A DNA stretch of 35,254 bases from Methylocystis suflitae (GCF_024448135.1 NZ_JAMRYX010000006.1:1-35254); one strand, 5' to 3'; counted from the stretch's first letter, positions 1 through 9,089 are shown. The notes: generated from the sequence alone by a model not told the origin. Numbers and translations: made by a program.

Positions 1-2
1 AA

Positions 3-1754
<1,752 letters not shown>

Positions 1755-1785
1755 GCCCCCAAGCCGGTGAACAGGACTCAGTCGC

Positions 1786-3144
1786 GTGAACGATGCAGCC
1801 CTCCAATGCGAGCCAAGAGACGCAATGGAAATCAGCGAAGATGAACCCGAGACTTTCAGCCAGCATCCCTTCCGGGAGGCTGTCCTCGCGGAGCTGCACG
1901 CGCGGCCGTTCCTGCCGCTCGACGCGCCGCGGCGCATCTATCACTACGCCTTCGCCACGGACCATGAAGCGGCGGCTGCCGATCGTGAAGCGATCGGCGC
2001 GCTCGCGCTCGCGCATGGCGTGCTGGCCCCGGATCCGGGCGCGCGATTCCACTACTTTATCTTTGGCGACTGGCGGCTTCGCTGGGAGCAACATAGCGAA
2101 TTCACCACCTACAGCTGGTCGACTGGCGTCGGCGCCGATATCCCCTTCGCGCATGCCGATCCGTTCAAAGCGGGGGAAATCTCCTTTAAGCCGCCAGGCG
2201 TTCTCATCGTCGCGACGCAGCTCTGCGTCGTCGATGGCGCGCGATCGGTCGAAGAGCTTGCATCCTATTTCAATTCGCAGAGTCTGTGCGTCGTCGGCAT
2301 CGAAGATCGCGACGCGCAGGTTCTGACCGACTTCGCCGTCGACGCCTATGGCTTTACGCGCATGCTGATCCGCGGAAAGGCGCTGCCGCGCTTCGAAGCC
2401 GGCCGTCTCGCGCAGCGCGTCCTCGAGATCGAAACTTATCGCACGATGGCGCTGCTCGGGCTGCCGCTCGCGCGGCAAGTGTCGCCGCAACTCGCCAACA
2501 TGGAGCGAGAGCTTTCGGGCATCACCGAAGCGCTGAACGAAGCGCATGATATGCGCGTCAATCACCTTTTGCTGAAACGGCTCTCGGACCTGCTCGCGAG
2601 CGGTCAGGCGCTGTCGACGCGCACGGCCTTCCGTTTCGACGCGAGCCGCGCCTATCGCGCGCTGGTGAAGAACCGGCTTTCGCAGCTGCAGGAACGGCGC
2701 GAAGGACAATATGTGACAATTTCAGAATTCCTCAATGCGCGCCTTGATCCAGCGATCGAAACCTGCAACGCCGTCGAGGCGCGCCAGACCCGGTTCTCGG
2801 CGCAGGTCGAGCGCGCGACCGATCTGATGCGCACCGGCATCACGCTGGAGATGGAGCGGCAGAACAGCGCGCTGCTTGAAGAGATGAACCGCCGCACGCG
2901 TTTGCAGATGCGGCTCAACCGCATCGTGCAAGGAATCACGATCGCCGGGCTCGCCTATTTTCTCACCGGACTCTTCAGCTTTATCGCTAAGGGGCTCAAG
3001 GCCGCTGGCGCTCTGCCGCCGCAGGTTTCCGCCGATCTCGTCGCCGCCCTCGCGATGCCGATCGCGGTGCTCATCGCCATCGCGTTCATGGCCCGCGTCC
3101 ACAGATTGTCGCGAGAGGCGGCAGAGGAAGAACACTTGGACTAA
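1786..3144 (+). CDS. DUF3422 family membrane protein
   Basis: A 452-residue protein of the DUF3422 family, whose function is unknown. The family signature appears early (HPFREAVLAELHARPF, about residues 27-42). A long, largely helical soluble part follows, with basic and acidic heptads at about residues 240-380 that look like a coiled coil. Two hydrophobic segments lie at the C-terminus (about 383-405 and 420-440), so the protein is probably anchored to the inner membrane by a C-terminal hairpin. The start is GTG at 1786. An ATG at 1825, 13 codons further on, is an alternative and would still keep the whole conserved region. The gene begins 31 nt after pgm and could be cotranscribed with it. 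Its 3' end meets xseB tail to tail with only 3 nt between the stop codons. Confidence 0.9.
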   Translation: MNDAALQCEPRDAMEISEDEPETFSQHPFREAVLAELHARPFLPLDAPRRIYHYAFATDHEAAAADREAIGALALAHGVLAPDPGARFHYFIFGDWRLRWEQHSEFTTYSWSTGVGADIPFAHADPFKAGEISFKPPGVLIVATQLCVVDGARSVEELASYFNSQSLCVVGIEDRDAQVLTDFAVDAYGFTRMLIRGKALPRFEAGRLAQRVLEIETYRTMALLGLPLARQVSPQLANMERELSGITEALNEAHDMRVNHLLLKRLSDLLASGQALSTRTAFRFDASRAYRALVKNRLSQLQERREGQYVTISEFLNARLDPAIETCNAVEARQTRFSAQVERATDLMRTGITLEMERQNSALLEEMNRRTRLQMRLNRIVQGITIAGLAYFLTGLFSFIAKGLKAAGALPPQVSADLVAALAMPIAVLIAIAFMARVHRLSREAAEEEHLD

Positions 3145-3147
3145 CGT

Positions 3148-3405
3148 CTATTCGACGTCGAAAGGCGCGACTCCCGTCGGCTGGCCGTTCTCACCAAGCG
3201 TGATTTTCTCGATGCGCGCTTCGGCCTCGGCGAGAAGCGCCTCGCAGCGCGCCTGCAGCGCCTTGCCGCGCGCGTAGAGCTTCACCGACTCGTCGAGCGA
3301 GACGGCGCCTTTCTCCAGATCGGCGACGATGCGCTCGAGTTCCTGCATCGCCTGTTCGAAAGGCATCGAGGCGATGTCTGCGGCGGCGTCCGGCTCCTGC
3401 GTCAT
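3148..3405 (-). CDS. xseB: Exodeoxyribonuclease VII small subunit
   Basis: XseB is the small subunit of exonuclease VII, which degrades single-stranded DNA in both directions as a complex of one XseA with several XseB. The 85-residue protein shows the family pattern: FEQAMQELERIVADLEKG, then a short loop, then SLDESVKLYARGKALQARCEALL, forming two long helices. The start chosen is the ATG at 3403-3405, which gives MTQEPDAAAD. A longer reading from 3432 adds nine residues that are not conserved in the family. It lies 33 nt downstream of the CDF exporter gene on the same strand and may share its transcript. The large subunit gene xseA is not in the window. Confidence 0.92.
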   Translation of the reverse strand: MTQEPDAAADIASMPFEQAMQELERIVADLEKGAVSLDESVKLYARGKALQARCEALLAEAEARIEKITLGENGQPTGVAPFDVE

Positions 3406-3438
3406 GGCGTCTCTAATAAACGAAGCGCGCATCCTTGG

Positions 3439-4863
3439 CTATGCGGCGGCTGAGCGATCGCCCGGCTCGGCGCGGCCGACGATGCGCAGAATCACCGGAA
3501 ACTCCTCGCGTGTGCGGCGCTCGATCTCGTCGAGCGCGTCATGGGCGCTTTGCACGGATACGGTCGCGTCGAGACGGCAGCGGAAGTTGACGACGATGCC
3601 GCCGGCCGTTTCGCGGACGCGCACGTCCCGCACTTGCGCCGGCGGTCGGGTCTGAGCGGCGACGCGCGCAAGCGCCGCTTCAATCGCGCCGGCAAGCCCG
3701 GGATCGGCGACCTGCGCCGCGAGCAAGTGCAGCTCAAGCGGCTCGATATGCGTGTCGACTTCGGCGTCGGCGCCAAATTCGTCGCGCAGCGCGCTCTCGA
3801 AATCGGCGGCGATCGCATGCGCGCGGCCGAGCGGCATGGCGCCGTCGAGTTCGACGTCGACGCCAATCGACAGCCTCCCCTCGATTTGCTGGGCGATGAC
3901 ATGATGGGCGTGAATGTGGCGACGCGCCCCCACCAGCAGGATGCGTTCCGCGATCGTTTCGTCGTCAAGCGCCCGCGGCTCGATCGACAGCGTGACCCGG
4001 GCGCGCGGCGTGACTGTGGCGATCGCTTCGGCGACGGCCGATTTGATGCGCGCCGCCTGCTCGACGCGCAAGCCGCGCGAAACCCCAATCGTCGCTTCGC
4101 CGATGATGTCATGGCCGATCATGCGCAGCCGCAGCGAATCGATCGCGATAACGCCCGGCACGTCGACGATCGCCCTCTCGAGACGCGGCGCCATTTCGCG
4201 TGGCGCGGCGTCGAGCAGAGTGTCGATCGTGCGGCGGCCCAGCCGAAACCCCGCGACGGCGATGAAGGCGGCGACGCCCAAGGCGGCGAGCGCGTCGCCG
4301 CGCTCGAACCCATAATGCGCCGCAACGAGACCGAGCAGCACCAACGCAGATGACACCAGATCGCTCGAAAAATGCAGCGCGTCAGCGGCCAGAGCGTCGC
4401 TGCCCTCTTCCTTTGCGATCCGGCGCAACTGCCGCGAGCGCACGAAATCGACGACGATCGAGACGATCAGAACGCCATAGATCGGCCAGCCGGCGTCGAT
4501 CACGACATCCGTCTCCTGCAACCGCCGCCAGGCTTCGCCGACGATGAACAAGGCGAGGCCGAAGAGGAAGCCGGTTTGGATCAGCGCGGCCAGCGCCTCA
4601 TATTTGCCGTGGCCATAGTGATGTTCCTCGTCCGCCGGCTTTTCTGCTTCGCGCACAGCAAAGAAAGTCAGCACTGTCGCGCCGGTGTCCACGAAGGCGT
4701 GTCCGGACTCCGACAGAAGAGCGAGCGAGCCCGACCATAGACCGGCCGCAAGCTTTGCCGCCGCGAGCAGAGCGCTGGCGGCGATCGACGCCCTGGCGGC
4801 CGCCAGCTTGACGCTCGGCGCCGCTCGAGGAAGAGCCTTCGTCTCGGTCACGTCGCTACGCAC
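3439..4863 (-). CDS. Cation diffusion facilitator exporter with an extended C-terminus
   Basis: An inner-membrane metal/proton antiporter of the CDF family (zinc, iron, manganese or cobalt export). The transport-site motifs are HAFVD in helix 2 (about residues 55-59) and HFSSD in helix 5 (about 162-166), and HYGHGKYE in the first cytoplasmic loop is the usual second signature. The transmembrane part occupies about residues 15-215. At 474 residues the protein is much longer than the usual 290-330. The tail from about 215 reads as three consecutive alpha/beta segments of 75-90 residues, beginning near LDAAPREMAPRLE, DDETIAERILL and DPGLAGAIEAAL. The first matches the standard ZT-dimer domain; the others look like divergent repeats of it, by inspection only. 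The start is GTG at 4861-4863. xseB follows 33 nt downstream. The metal specificity cannot be read with certainty. Confidence 0.93.
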   Translation of the reverse strand: MRSDVTETKALPRAAPSVKLAAARASIAASALLAAAKLAAGLWSGSLALLSESGHAFVDTGATVLTFFAVREAEKPADEEHHYGHGKYEALAALIQTGFLFGLALFIVGEAWRRLQETDVVIDAGWPIYGVLIVSIVVDFVRSRQLRRIAKEEGSDALAADALHFSSDLVSSALVLLGLVAAHYGFERGDALAALGVAAFIAVAGFRLGRRTIDTLLDAAPREMAPRLERAIVDVPGVIAIDSLRLRMIGHDIIGEATIGVSRGLRVEQAARIKSAVAEAIATVTPRARVTLSIEPRALDDETIAERILLVGARRHIHAHHVIAQQIEGRLSIGVDVELDGAMPLGRAHAIAADFESALRDEFGADAEVDTHIEPLELHLLAAQVADPGLAGAIEAALARVAAQTRPPAQVRDVRVRETAGGIVVNFRCRLDATVSVQSAHDALDEIERRTREEFPVILRIVGRAEPGDRSAAA

Positions 4864-4967
4864 CTATGTCTTTTTGGGAGCGCCAGCGCTCTAGCAGGCG
4901 CCCGGCGCGGGCGCAAATCCACGCCGTGGAACGCTATTATGGCGGACGCATCAGATAGGAGCCGCAT

Positions 4968-5408
4968 ATGAGATTTCTGCACACCATGATCCGCGTCGGC
5001 GACCTCGACCGCGCGCTGGCGTTTTTCTGCGGCGCGCTTGGGCTACAGGAGGTGCGCCGCACCCAGAACGAAAAGGCGCGCTATACGCTCGTCTATCTCG
5101 CCGCGCCCGAGGACGTCGCGCAAGCCAAGGAAACCGGAGCGCCGATGATCGAACTCACCCATAACTGGGACGAAGACGCCTATGCCGGCGGGCGCAATTT
5201 CGGTCACATCGCCTTTGCCGTTGAGAATATTTACGAGGCCTGCGCGCGGCTGCAGGCGGCGGGCGTGACGATCAATCGGCCGCCGCGCGACGGCCACATG
5301 GCCTTCGTGCGAACGCCGGATTTGATCTCCATCGAGTTGTTGCAGAAGGGCGCGCCGCTGCCGCCCATGGAACCCTGGGCTTCGGCGCCCAATATCGGCG
5401 CTTGGTAG
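4968..5408 (+). CDS. gloA: Lactoylglutathione lyase (glyoxalase I)
   Basis: This enzyme isomerises the hemithioacetal of methylglyoxal and glutathione to S-lactoylglutathione, the first step of methylglyoxal detoxification. The 146-residue protein has two beta-alpha-beta-beta-beta modules of the VOC fold. All four metal ligands are visible: His5 (FLHTMIRV), Glu62 (MIELTHNW), His80 (GHIAFAV) and Glu123 (SIELLQK). This short form, without the long eukaryotic insertions, is normally nickel- or cobalt-dependent. The ATG at 4968 is preceded by AGGAG (4956-4960). It diverges from the CDF gene across about 100 nt. The sequence just after the TAG is a near copy of the last 24 nt of the gene, as if the end had been duplicated, and is followed by a good terminator. 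Confidence 0.95.
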   Translation: MRFLHTMIRVGDLDRALAFFCGALGLQEVRRTQNEKARYTLVYLAAPEDVAQAKETGAPMIELTHNWDEDAYAGGRNFGHIAFAVENIYEACARLQAAGVTINRPPRDGHMAFVRTPDLISIELLQKGAPLPPMEPWASAPNIGAW

Positions 5409-5436
5409 GCGCCCAAAATCGGGCTCGTAAGGGCTA

Positions 5437-5479
5437 CTGCGGCGCCACATGATCTGTTGCGCCGCAGCTACGAATTTTT
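5437..5479 (+). terminator. Rho-independent terminator of gloA
   Basis: A perfect 9-bp stem, CTGCGGCGC at 5437-5445 with GCGCCGCAG at 5459-5467, has a 13-nt loop. The run AATTTTT follows at 5473-5479. It lies 29 nt after the gloA stop codon and reads in the same direction. The 5-nt gap between stem and T-run makes it slightly less than ideal. Confidence 0.6.
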
Positions 5480-5864
5480 CAGCTGCTCGGAACTATTGTT
5501 CCAGCCATGAGTTGAGTCTGGAGTCGTGCTGTGGCCTCAGCTCGGCTGATCTTTATGTTGTTGAAATGCTGGCGAACTTTCGTCGCGAAGCTGTCACGCC
5601 TTTCAGTTAGAAGGCAGCAGCGCACGGCATGGGGAGCGAAGGTCTCTCGGCTCTTGCGCCGACAGCCTTGTTCGCCGGATTTGAGTATCCCATCCGAACG
5701 TCGGATGCGGAATTTTTTCAGCAATTATACAGATAACGTTCAGCTTGACTGGATAGCTTGGCGGAAGCGAACGCGCCTAATGGCGTGAGGGAACTGATGT
5801 CGCGGGAGAACCGCGGCCAACAAAAGGGTTCCAAAATATGGAACGTTCGAGGGCGGAGGTCGTC
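5480..5864. other. Non-coding gap; possible small RNA locus
   Basis: About 385 nt without a convincing gene. Open frames of 81 and 85 codons exist on opposite strands, but neither looks like a protein: they are rich in Arg, Ser and Cys, have no recognisable motif and no good ribosome site. The stretch is visibly less G+C-rich than its neighbours. It contains a GGAAC-TATT-GTTCC inverted repeat at 5489-5502, two copies of GAATTTTT(T)CAGC near 5472 and 5710, and a second terminator-like hairpin at 5691-5718. The hairpin implies that something is transcribed from the plus strand between the gloA terminator and 5718. I could not pick out a clear promoter. Confidence 0.35.
5691..5718 (+). terminator. 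Second terminator-like hairpin downstream of gloA
   Basis: A perfect 7-bp stem, CATCCGA (5691-5697) and TCGGATG (5701-5707), with the loop ACG, is followed by CGGAA and six T residues at 5713-5718. No plus-strand gene ends close before it, since gloA has its own terminator 220 nt upstream. It may end a short non-coding transcript or act in the leader of the gene at 5865. Confidence 0.5.
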
Positions 5865-6227
5865 ATGGTCATCGTGGATCTGATCAATTCCTGCTCCAAC
5901 GACAAGGTCGCACATGCCGCCTTGGCCTGCATTGGCGGCGGCTTCGCCGAGCGCGTGCGCGCTGCTGCTGAAGAGAAAGGCGTCAGCGTGGGCAAATTCG
6001 TCGCAATGGCGGTGCGCGAGTTCGCAAGCCGGTCGGATGAAGCCGCGCAAGAGGCGCTTCGGGCCAAGGTCGTCCGCGACGACCAGCCTCTGCTGAGAGG
6101 ATTGCGGGAGGTTCTCCAAGTGGCGCTGGAGCGCGACCCGTTCTTCTACGACAGCGAGGCCATGGCGGCGGCGACGCCCCCCTATGCCTTCAGCGCCGCG
6201 CGAGAGAACGCGCTGCAATATCACTGA
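5865..6227 (+). CDS. Small hypothetical protein, helical
   Basis: A 120-residue soluble protein of unknown function. The start at ATG 5865 is favoured because GGAGG lies just ahead of it (5855-5859). An in-frame ATG at 5838 would add nine residues and has a weaker site. The sequence opens MVIVDLINSCSNDKVAHAAL, then reads CIGGGFAERVRAAAEEKGVS and VGKFVAMAVREFASRS. This is a mostly helical block whose spacing loosely recalls short DNA-binding or antitoxin-like helices, but no ribbon-helix-helix strand is evident. A charged helical middle and an aromatic-poor C-terminus follow. There is no signal peptide or membrane segment. It stands alone between a non-coding gap and dedA, so context gives no function. 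Codon use looks native. Confidence 0.7.
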   Translation: MVIVDLINSCSNDKVAHAALACIGGGFAERVRAAAEEKGVSVGKFVAMAVREFASRSDEAAQEALRAKVVRDDQPLLRGLREVLQVALERDPFFYDSEAMAAATPPYAFSAARENALQYH

Positions 6228-6250
6228 CCCCATCTGATTGACGTTCTTAG

Positions 6251-6290
6251 AATGGCGGCCTCGCTTCGGCGACGTCGCCATTTCTGCGTT
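6251..6290 (+). terminator. Possible terminator after the small hypothetical gene
   Basis: AATGGCG at 6251-6257 pairs with CGCCATT at 6276-6282 around an 18-nt G+C-rich loop that can itself fold, and TTCTGCGTT follows. The position, 24 nt after the stop codon at 6227, suits a terminator. The T-run is poor, so this is tentative. Confidence 0.35.
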
Positions 6291-6328
6291 TAGGCCTACA
6301 TGTATCGTAGGACACTTTCTGGGCCAGG

Positions 6329-6973
6329 ATGACGCATTTTCTCGACCAGGCGCAGATCGCCGCCATTCTCTCGACCTATGGCTATTGGGCGATCTTTATC
6401 GTCGTGGCCCTGGAAAGCGCCGGCATTCCCCTGCCCGGAGAAACGATGCTCGTCGGCGCGGCGATTTTCGCACGGCTCTCCGGGACGATCGCCATCGAGA
6501 ATATCGTCGTGGCCGCCGCTGCAGGCGCGATCGTCGGCGACAATGTCGGCTATTGGCTGGGGCGGGAGTATGGAACGAAGCTTCTCGAACGCTACGGCCA
6601 TCATGTCGGGCTCGGGCCGGAGAAGCTGCGCCTGGGCCAATATTTATTCTATCGATGGGGCGGCGCGATCGTCTTTTTCGGCCGCTTCGTCGCGTTGCTG
6701 CGCATTCTCGCGGCTTCGCTCGCGGGCGCAAACCATCTGCCGCCTGGCCGCTTCTTCATCTATAACGCGACGGGTGGCGTCGTTTGGGCGTGCGTATTCG
6801 GCTTTGGCGCTTATTACCTTACCGCTGGCTTCGAAAAAATCGAGGGCCCCATCGCGACCGCCCTCGTCGGCGGGCTCGTCGTCGGGCTATTCGTGCTGTG
6901 GCGCTACTATAAGCGGCACGAGGCGCGGCTGATGCGGGAAGCCGACGCCATGCTGAGCCAGCGGCAACGCTAG
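6329..6973 (+). CDS. DedA family (VTT/SNARE-associated) membrane protein
   Basis: An inner-membrane protein of the DedA superfamily. Members are thought to translocate or flip membrane lipids such as undecaprenyl phosphate or phosphatidylethanolamine, with effects on cell division, envelope stress and drug tolerance. The 214-residue length is typical. Visible hallmarks are the re-entrant segment ESAGIPLPGETMLVGAA (about residues 29-45), the GDNVGYWLGREYG block (about 70-83) and FFGRFVALLRILAASLAG (about 112-130), with its conserved Arg residues. Further hydrophobic segments lie at about 146-166 and 178-195. The C-terminus is basic and cytoplasmic (KRHEARLMREAD). It is convergent with the DUF2244 gene. 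The substrate cannot be read from the sequence. Confidence 0.92.
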   Translation: MTHFLDQAQIAAILSTYGYWAIFIVVALESAGIPLPGETMLVGAAIFARLSGTIAIENIVVAAAAGAIVGDNVGYWLGREYGTKLLERYGHHVGLGPEKLRLGQYLFYRWGGAIVFFGRFVALLRILAASLAGANHLPPGRFFIYNATGGVVWACVFGFGAYYLTAGFEKIEGPIATALVGGLVVGLFVLWRYYKRHEARLMREADAMLSQRQR

Positions 6974-6985
6974 ATCCGCTGCGTT

Positions 6986-7001
6986 TGGGCGGTATCGCCC
7001 A
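6986..7001. terminator. Small hairpin between convergent genes
   Basis: TGGGCG and CGCCCA form a perfect 6-bp stem with the loop GTAT between the ends of dedA (plus) and the DUF2244 gene (minus). No T-run follows on either strand, so it is at best a weak bidirectional terminator. Confidence 0.35.
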
Positions 7002-7039
7002 GATACAGCTAACGTGGCGCCCCTGTTTCCCAGCGTGTT

Positions 7040-7531
7040 CTAGCCGAAACGGGCGCCCATGCGCGCGTCGATGAGCGCGCGGTTGAGTTCGCGCGCCAGC
7101 TCCGCTTTCTGATCCGGCCCCAAAAAGGCGCCGATCTCAATGCACTCGCCGCGCGAGATCAGGGCCACCCGCTCCGTCCCGAATTCTTCGTGGATCGTTT
7201 GCTCAAGCCGCACCCAGGAAGGATTGAAGCGCCATTCCTTTCGCTGTCCGCGCGCGCCGATTTGCGCGAACACGAGCTCCAGGGGCGTCAGGTCGAGCGT
7301 TTCATGACTGAGAGCGGCGCGGAAGCTGATGCGGAAGGCGAGATAGAGACCGACCACATCAAGGCCCATGAAGCCGGCGACGGGCCAAGCGCCCATGAAG
7401 AAGAACGGCAGCGCGAACAGGAGCTGTCCGAAACAGAAGATCATAATGAAAAGGTAGAAGGCGTGCGGCGTCATCGACCGATGCGGCGTCAGCCGCGCTT
7501 CGTAAATTTTCCGCTCGAAGGGGTCGGACAT
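7040..7531 (-). CDS. DUF2244 domain-containing membrane protein
   Basis: A 163-residue member of DUF2244, an alphaproteobacterial family of unknown function annotated as an integral membrane protein. Two adjacent hydrophobic segments (about residues 25-45 and 48-68, FYLFIMIFCFGQLLFALPFFF and then AGFMGLDVVGLYLAF) are followed by a cytoplasmic-looking beta-rich domain. That domain carries the family pattern ETLDLTPLELVFAQIGARGQRKEWRFNPSWVRL and ends GAFLGPDQKAELARELNRAL. The family is often found beside nth, and here it diverges from nth with only 48 nt between the two starts, so a shared promoter region is likely. Nothing in the sequence suggests an enzymatic activity. Confidence 0.9.
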   Translation of the reverse strand: MSDPFERKIYEARLTPHRSMTPHAFYLFIMIFCFGQLLFALPFFFMGAWPVAGFMGLDVVGLYLAFRISFRAALSHETLDLTPLELVFAQIGARGQRKEWRFNPSWVRLEQTIHEEFGTERVALISRGECIEIGAFLGPDQKAELARELNRALIDARMGARFG

Positions 7532-7579
7532 TTCTCCTGCCGGCTTTGTCCCTCAGATTCTAAAAGTTATAACGCGCCC

Positions 7580-8281
7580 ATGGCGGAAACAAACAGTCAG
7601 CGCGCGCGCGTCGCTAAAAATCCACGCGCCGGTCGGCGGCCGGCGGCCGCTGAAGCCGCGCGCATCGAAGAGATTTTTGCGCGTCTCGCAGCCGCAAATC
7701 CTGAACCCAAGACCGAACTCGGTTACAAAAACCCCTTCACGCTGCTCGTCGCCGTCGTGCTGTCCGCGCAAGCGACGGATGCTGGGGTCAACAAGGCGAC
7801 TCCGGCGCTCTTCGCACACGCCGACACGCCCGCCAAGATGGCGGCGCTTGGCGAAGAGCGCGTGCGCGACCTGATCAAGACGATCGGCCTCTACCGCGCC
7901 AAAGCGAAAAATATTGTCGCCCTGTCGCGATTGCTGGTCGAACGGCATGGCGGAGACGTGCCGCGCACGCGCGAGGCATTGACGGCGCTCCCCGGCGTCG
8001 GCCGCAAGACCGCGAATGTCGTGCTCAATGTCGCCTTCGGCGAGCCGGTGATCGCGGTCGACACGCATATCTTTCGAGTCTCCAACCGGCTGCCGCTCGC
8101 AAGCGGCAAGACGCCCGAAGAAGTCGAAGCGGGCCTGGAACGCATCGTGCCGGAGAAATATCTGCTGCACGCGCATCACTGGCTCATTCTGCACGGACGC
8201 TATGTGTGCAAGGCGCGCAGGCCAGAATGCCCGCGCTGCGTGATCGCCGATTTGTGTCGGTTCAAAGCCAAGACGATCTGA
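7580..8281 (+). CDS. nth: Endonuclease III
   Basis: A DNA glycosylase/AP lyase of base excision repair that removes oxidised pyrimidines. The 233-residue protein carries the helix-hairpin-helix LPGVGRKTA (137-145), the catalytic Lys143 and Asp161 (VDTHIFRVSNR) and the C-terminal 4Fe-4S cluster ligands Cys210, Cys217, Cys220 and Cys226 with the exact C-x6-C-x2-C-x5-C spacing. The reading frame stays open far upstream, to 7190, but that part lies over the DUF2244 gene on the other strand. The ATG at 7580 gives a normal length, with a short basic N-terminal tail of about 25 residues. It is divergent from the DUF2244 gene and followed by a tiny membrane protein gene. Confidence 0.96.
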   Translation: MAETNSQRARVAKNPRAGRRPAAAEAARIEEIFARLAAANPEPKTELGYKNPFTLLVAVVLSAQATDAGVNKATPALFAHADTPAKMAALGEERVRDLIKTIGLYRAKAKNIVALSRLLVERHGGDVPRTREALTALPGVGRKTANVVLNVAFGEPVIAVDTHIFRVSNRLPLASGKTPEEVEAGLERIVPEKYLLHAHHWLILHGRYVCKARRPECPRCVIADLCRFKAKTI

Positions 8282-8399
8282 TTTTCCGATCCTTCGAGCC
8301 CACGCCGGCGATGAGGACAAAGTCACAGACGCTCGGTGGGCGACGTGGGATTTTTTAAAATCACGCCCAAGGGCCGAACGCCGTCGGAGAGGAACCGCG

Positions 8400-8519
8400 A
8401 TGAATTACAAAATGGCGATCATCATCATGGGCGGATTGCTGCTTGTCGCCGCCATGATCCCCTATGCCTACAAACCGCGATGCACGACTGCGGAATGCAC
8501 GCCGGAGCGTCCGTATTAA
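8400..8519 (+). CDS. 39-residue single-pass membrane protein
   Basis: A small gene that ordinary gene callers would miss. The ATG at 8400 is preceded by GGAGAGG at 8387-8393, an excellent Shine-Dalgarno sequence at the right distance. The product begins MNYKMAII, runs through one hydrophobic helix rich in Ile, Gly, Leu and Ala (about residues 5-23), and ends in a short polar tail with two cysteines spaced C-x4-C and a proline-tyrosine end. It is therefore probably a one-helix inner-membrane protein with the tail outside or at the surface. The gene lies about 120 nt after nth and is closed by the strong hairpin at 8535-8565. I do not recognise a family. Similar tiny proteins often act as regulators or assembly factors of membrane complexes, but that is only an analogy. 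Confidence 0.6.
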   Translation: MNYKMAIIIMGGLLLVAAMIPYAYKPRCTTAECTPERPY

Positions 8520-8534
8520 TCCGCCAGACGGCGA

Positions 8535-8565
8535 TGCGAGACGCCTGCCGTGCAGGCGTCTCGCA
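8535..8565. terminator. Strong bidirectional terminator hairpin
   Basis: A perfect 14-bp stem (8535-8548 with 8552-8565; TGCGAGACGCCTGC and its complement) closes on the 3-nt loop CGT. It stands exactly between the stop of the small membrane protein gene (8519) and the stop of the convergent cysteine-rich protein gene (8577). The very stable stem suits a shared terminator, although neither side has a long T-run. Confidence 0.65.
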
Positions 8566-8576
8566 ATGTTCTCGCG

Positions 8577-9089
8577 TCAATTGACCTGGCAGGTCGACTC
8601 ATATCTTCCGCAGGCCCGGGCGTCGCCCCTGTCGCAGCTCTGTTTCCAGGTCCGACAACCCGGCTTTTTCCACGGCTGGCTTTCAAATTCGCTGGATCGT
8701 TTACGGACAGGCACGCAATTATCCGTTTCCGGAACCTGCCGCGTGCCGGGCGGGCAGCCATGCATCGAATGGCCTTCCTCGCCGCGCGCCGGCCGCTGTC
8801 GCTGGCCGCTGTCGACGCAAAACTTTTGGGAGATGAAGCAACTCACCCTGCCGCCTTCCTGGCAGGAAGACCTGGCGGGCTGATAATGAACAGCGCCGCT
8901 CCCATAGTTCGCTTCGAGCCTTCGAACCTCGACGAGCCCCTTGTTGTTGGCCTTTGAAAGCGCTTCCTCCCTGGAATAGCCGCTGGCCGACGCCTGCAAC
9001 ACGCCGCAGAAAGCGAAGGCGCTTCCTGCAGAAAAAAACAGCGACAGAACCAGCGTGGTCGAGATAAGCGCAATATGTCTGACGTTCAT
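8577..9089 (-). CDS. Secreted cysteine-rich hypothetical protein
   Basis: A 170-residue exported protein of unknown function. The N-terminus is a clear signal peptide (MNVRHIALI..., hydrophobic core TLVLSLFFSAGSAFA, cleavage after about residue 26 at FAFA/F). The mature part contains ten cysteines, an even number that suggests about five disulfide bonds in the periplasm or outside the cell. A first half with the pattern GYSREEALSKANNKGL precedes a Cys-, Arg- and Pro-rich second half with HGCPPGTRQV and a closing CRTWKQSCDRG...ACGRYESTC block. The ATG at 9087-9089 is preceded by AAGGGGGG. It is convergent with the 39-residue membrane protein gene across the hairpin at 8535-8565. I do not recognise the family. 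Confidence 0.8.
   Translation of the reverse strand: MNVRHIALISTTLVLSLFFSAGSAFAFCGVLQASASGYSREEALSKANNKGLVEVRRLEANYGSGAVHYQPARSSCQEGGRVSCFISQKFCVDSGQRQRPARGEEGHSMHGCPPGTRQVPETDNCVPVRKRSSEFESQPWKKPGCRTWKQSCDRGDARACGRYESTCQVN

Noticed and set aside
5479-5788. 81- and 85-codon frames on opposite strands between gloA and the next gene
   Set aside because: They have no ribosome site, odd composition and no motif, and one runs through a terminator hairpin.
7190-7579. Long N-terminal extension of the nth frame
   Set aside because: It overlaps the whole 5' half of the DUF2244 gene on the other strand and has no resemblance to endonuclease III; the ATG at 7580 gives the normal family length.
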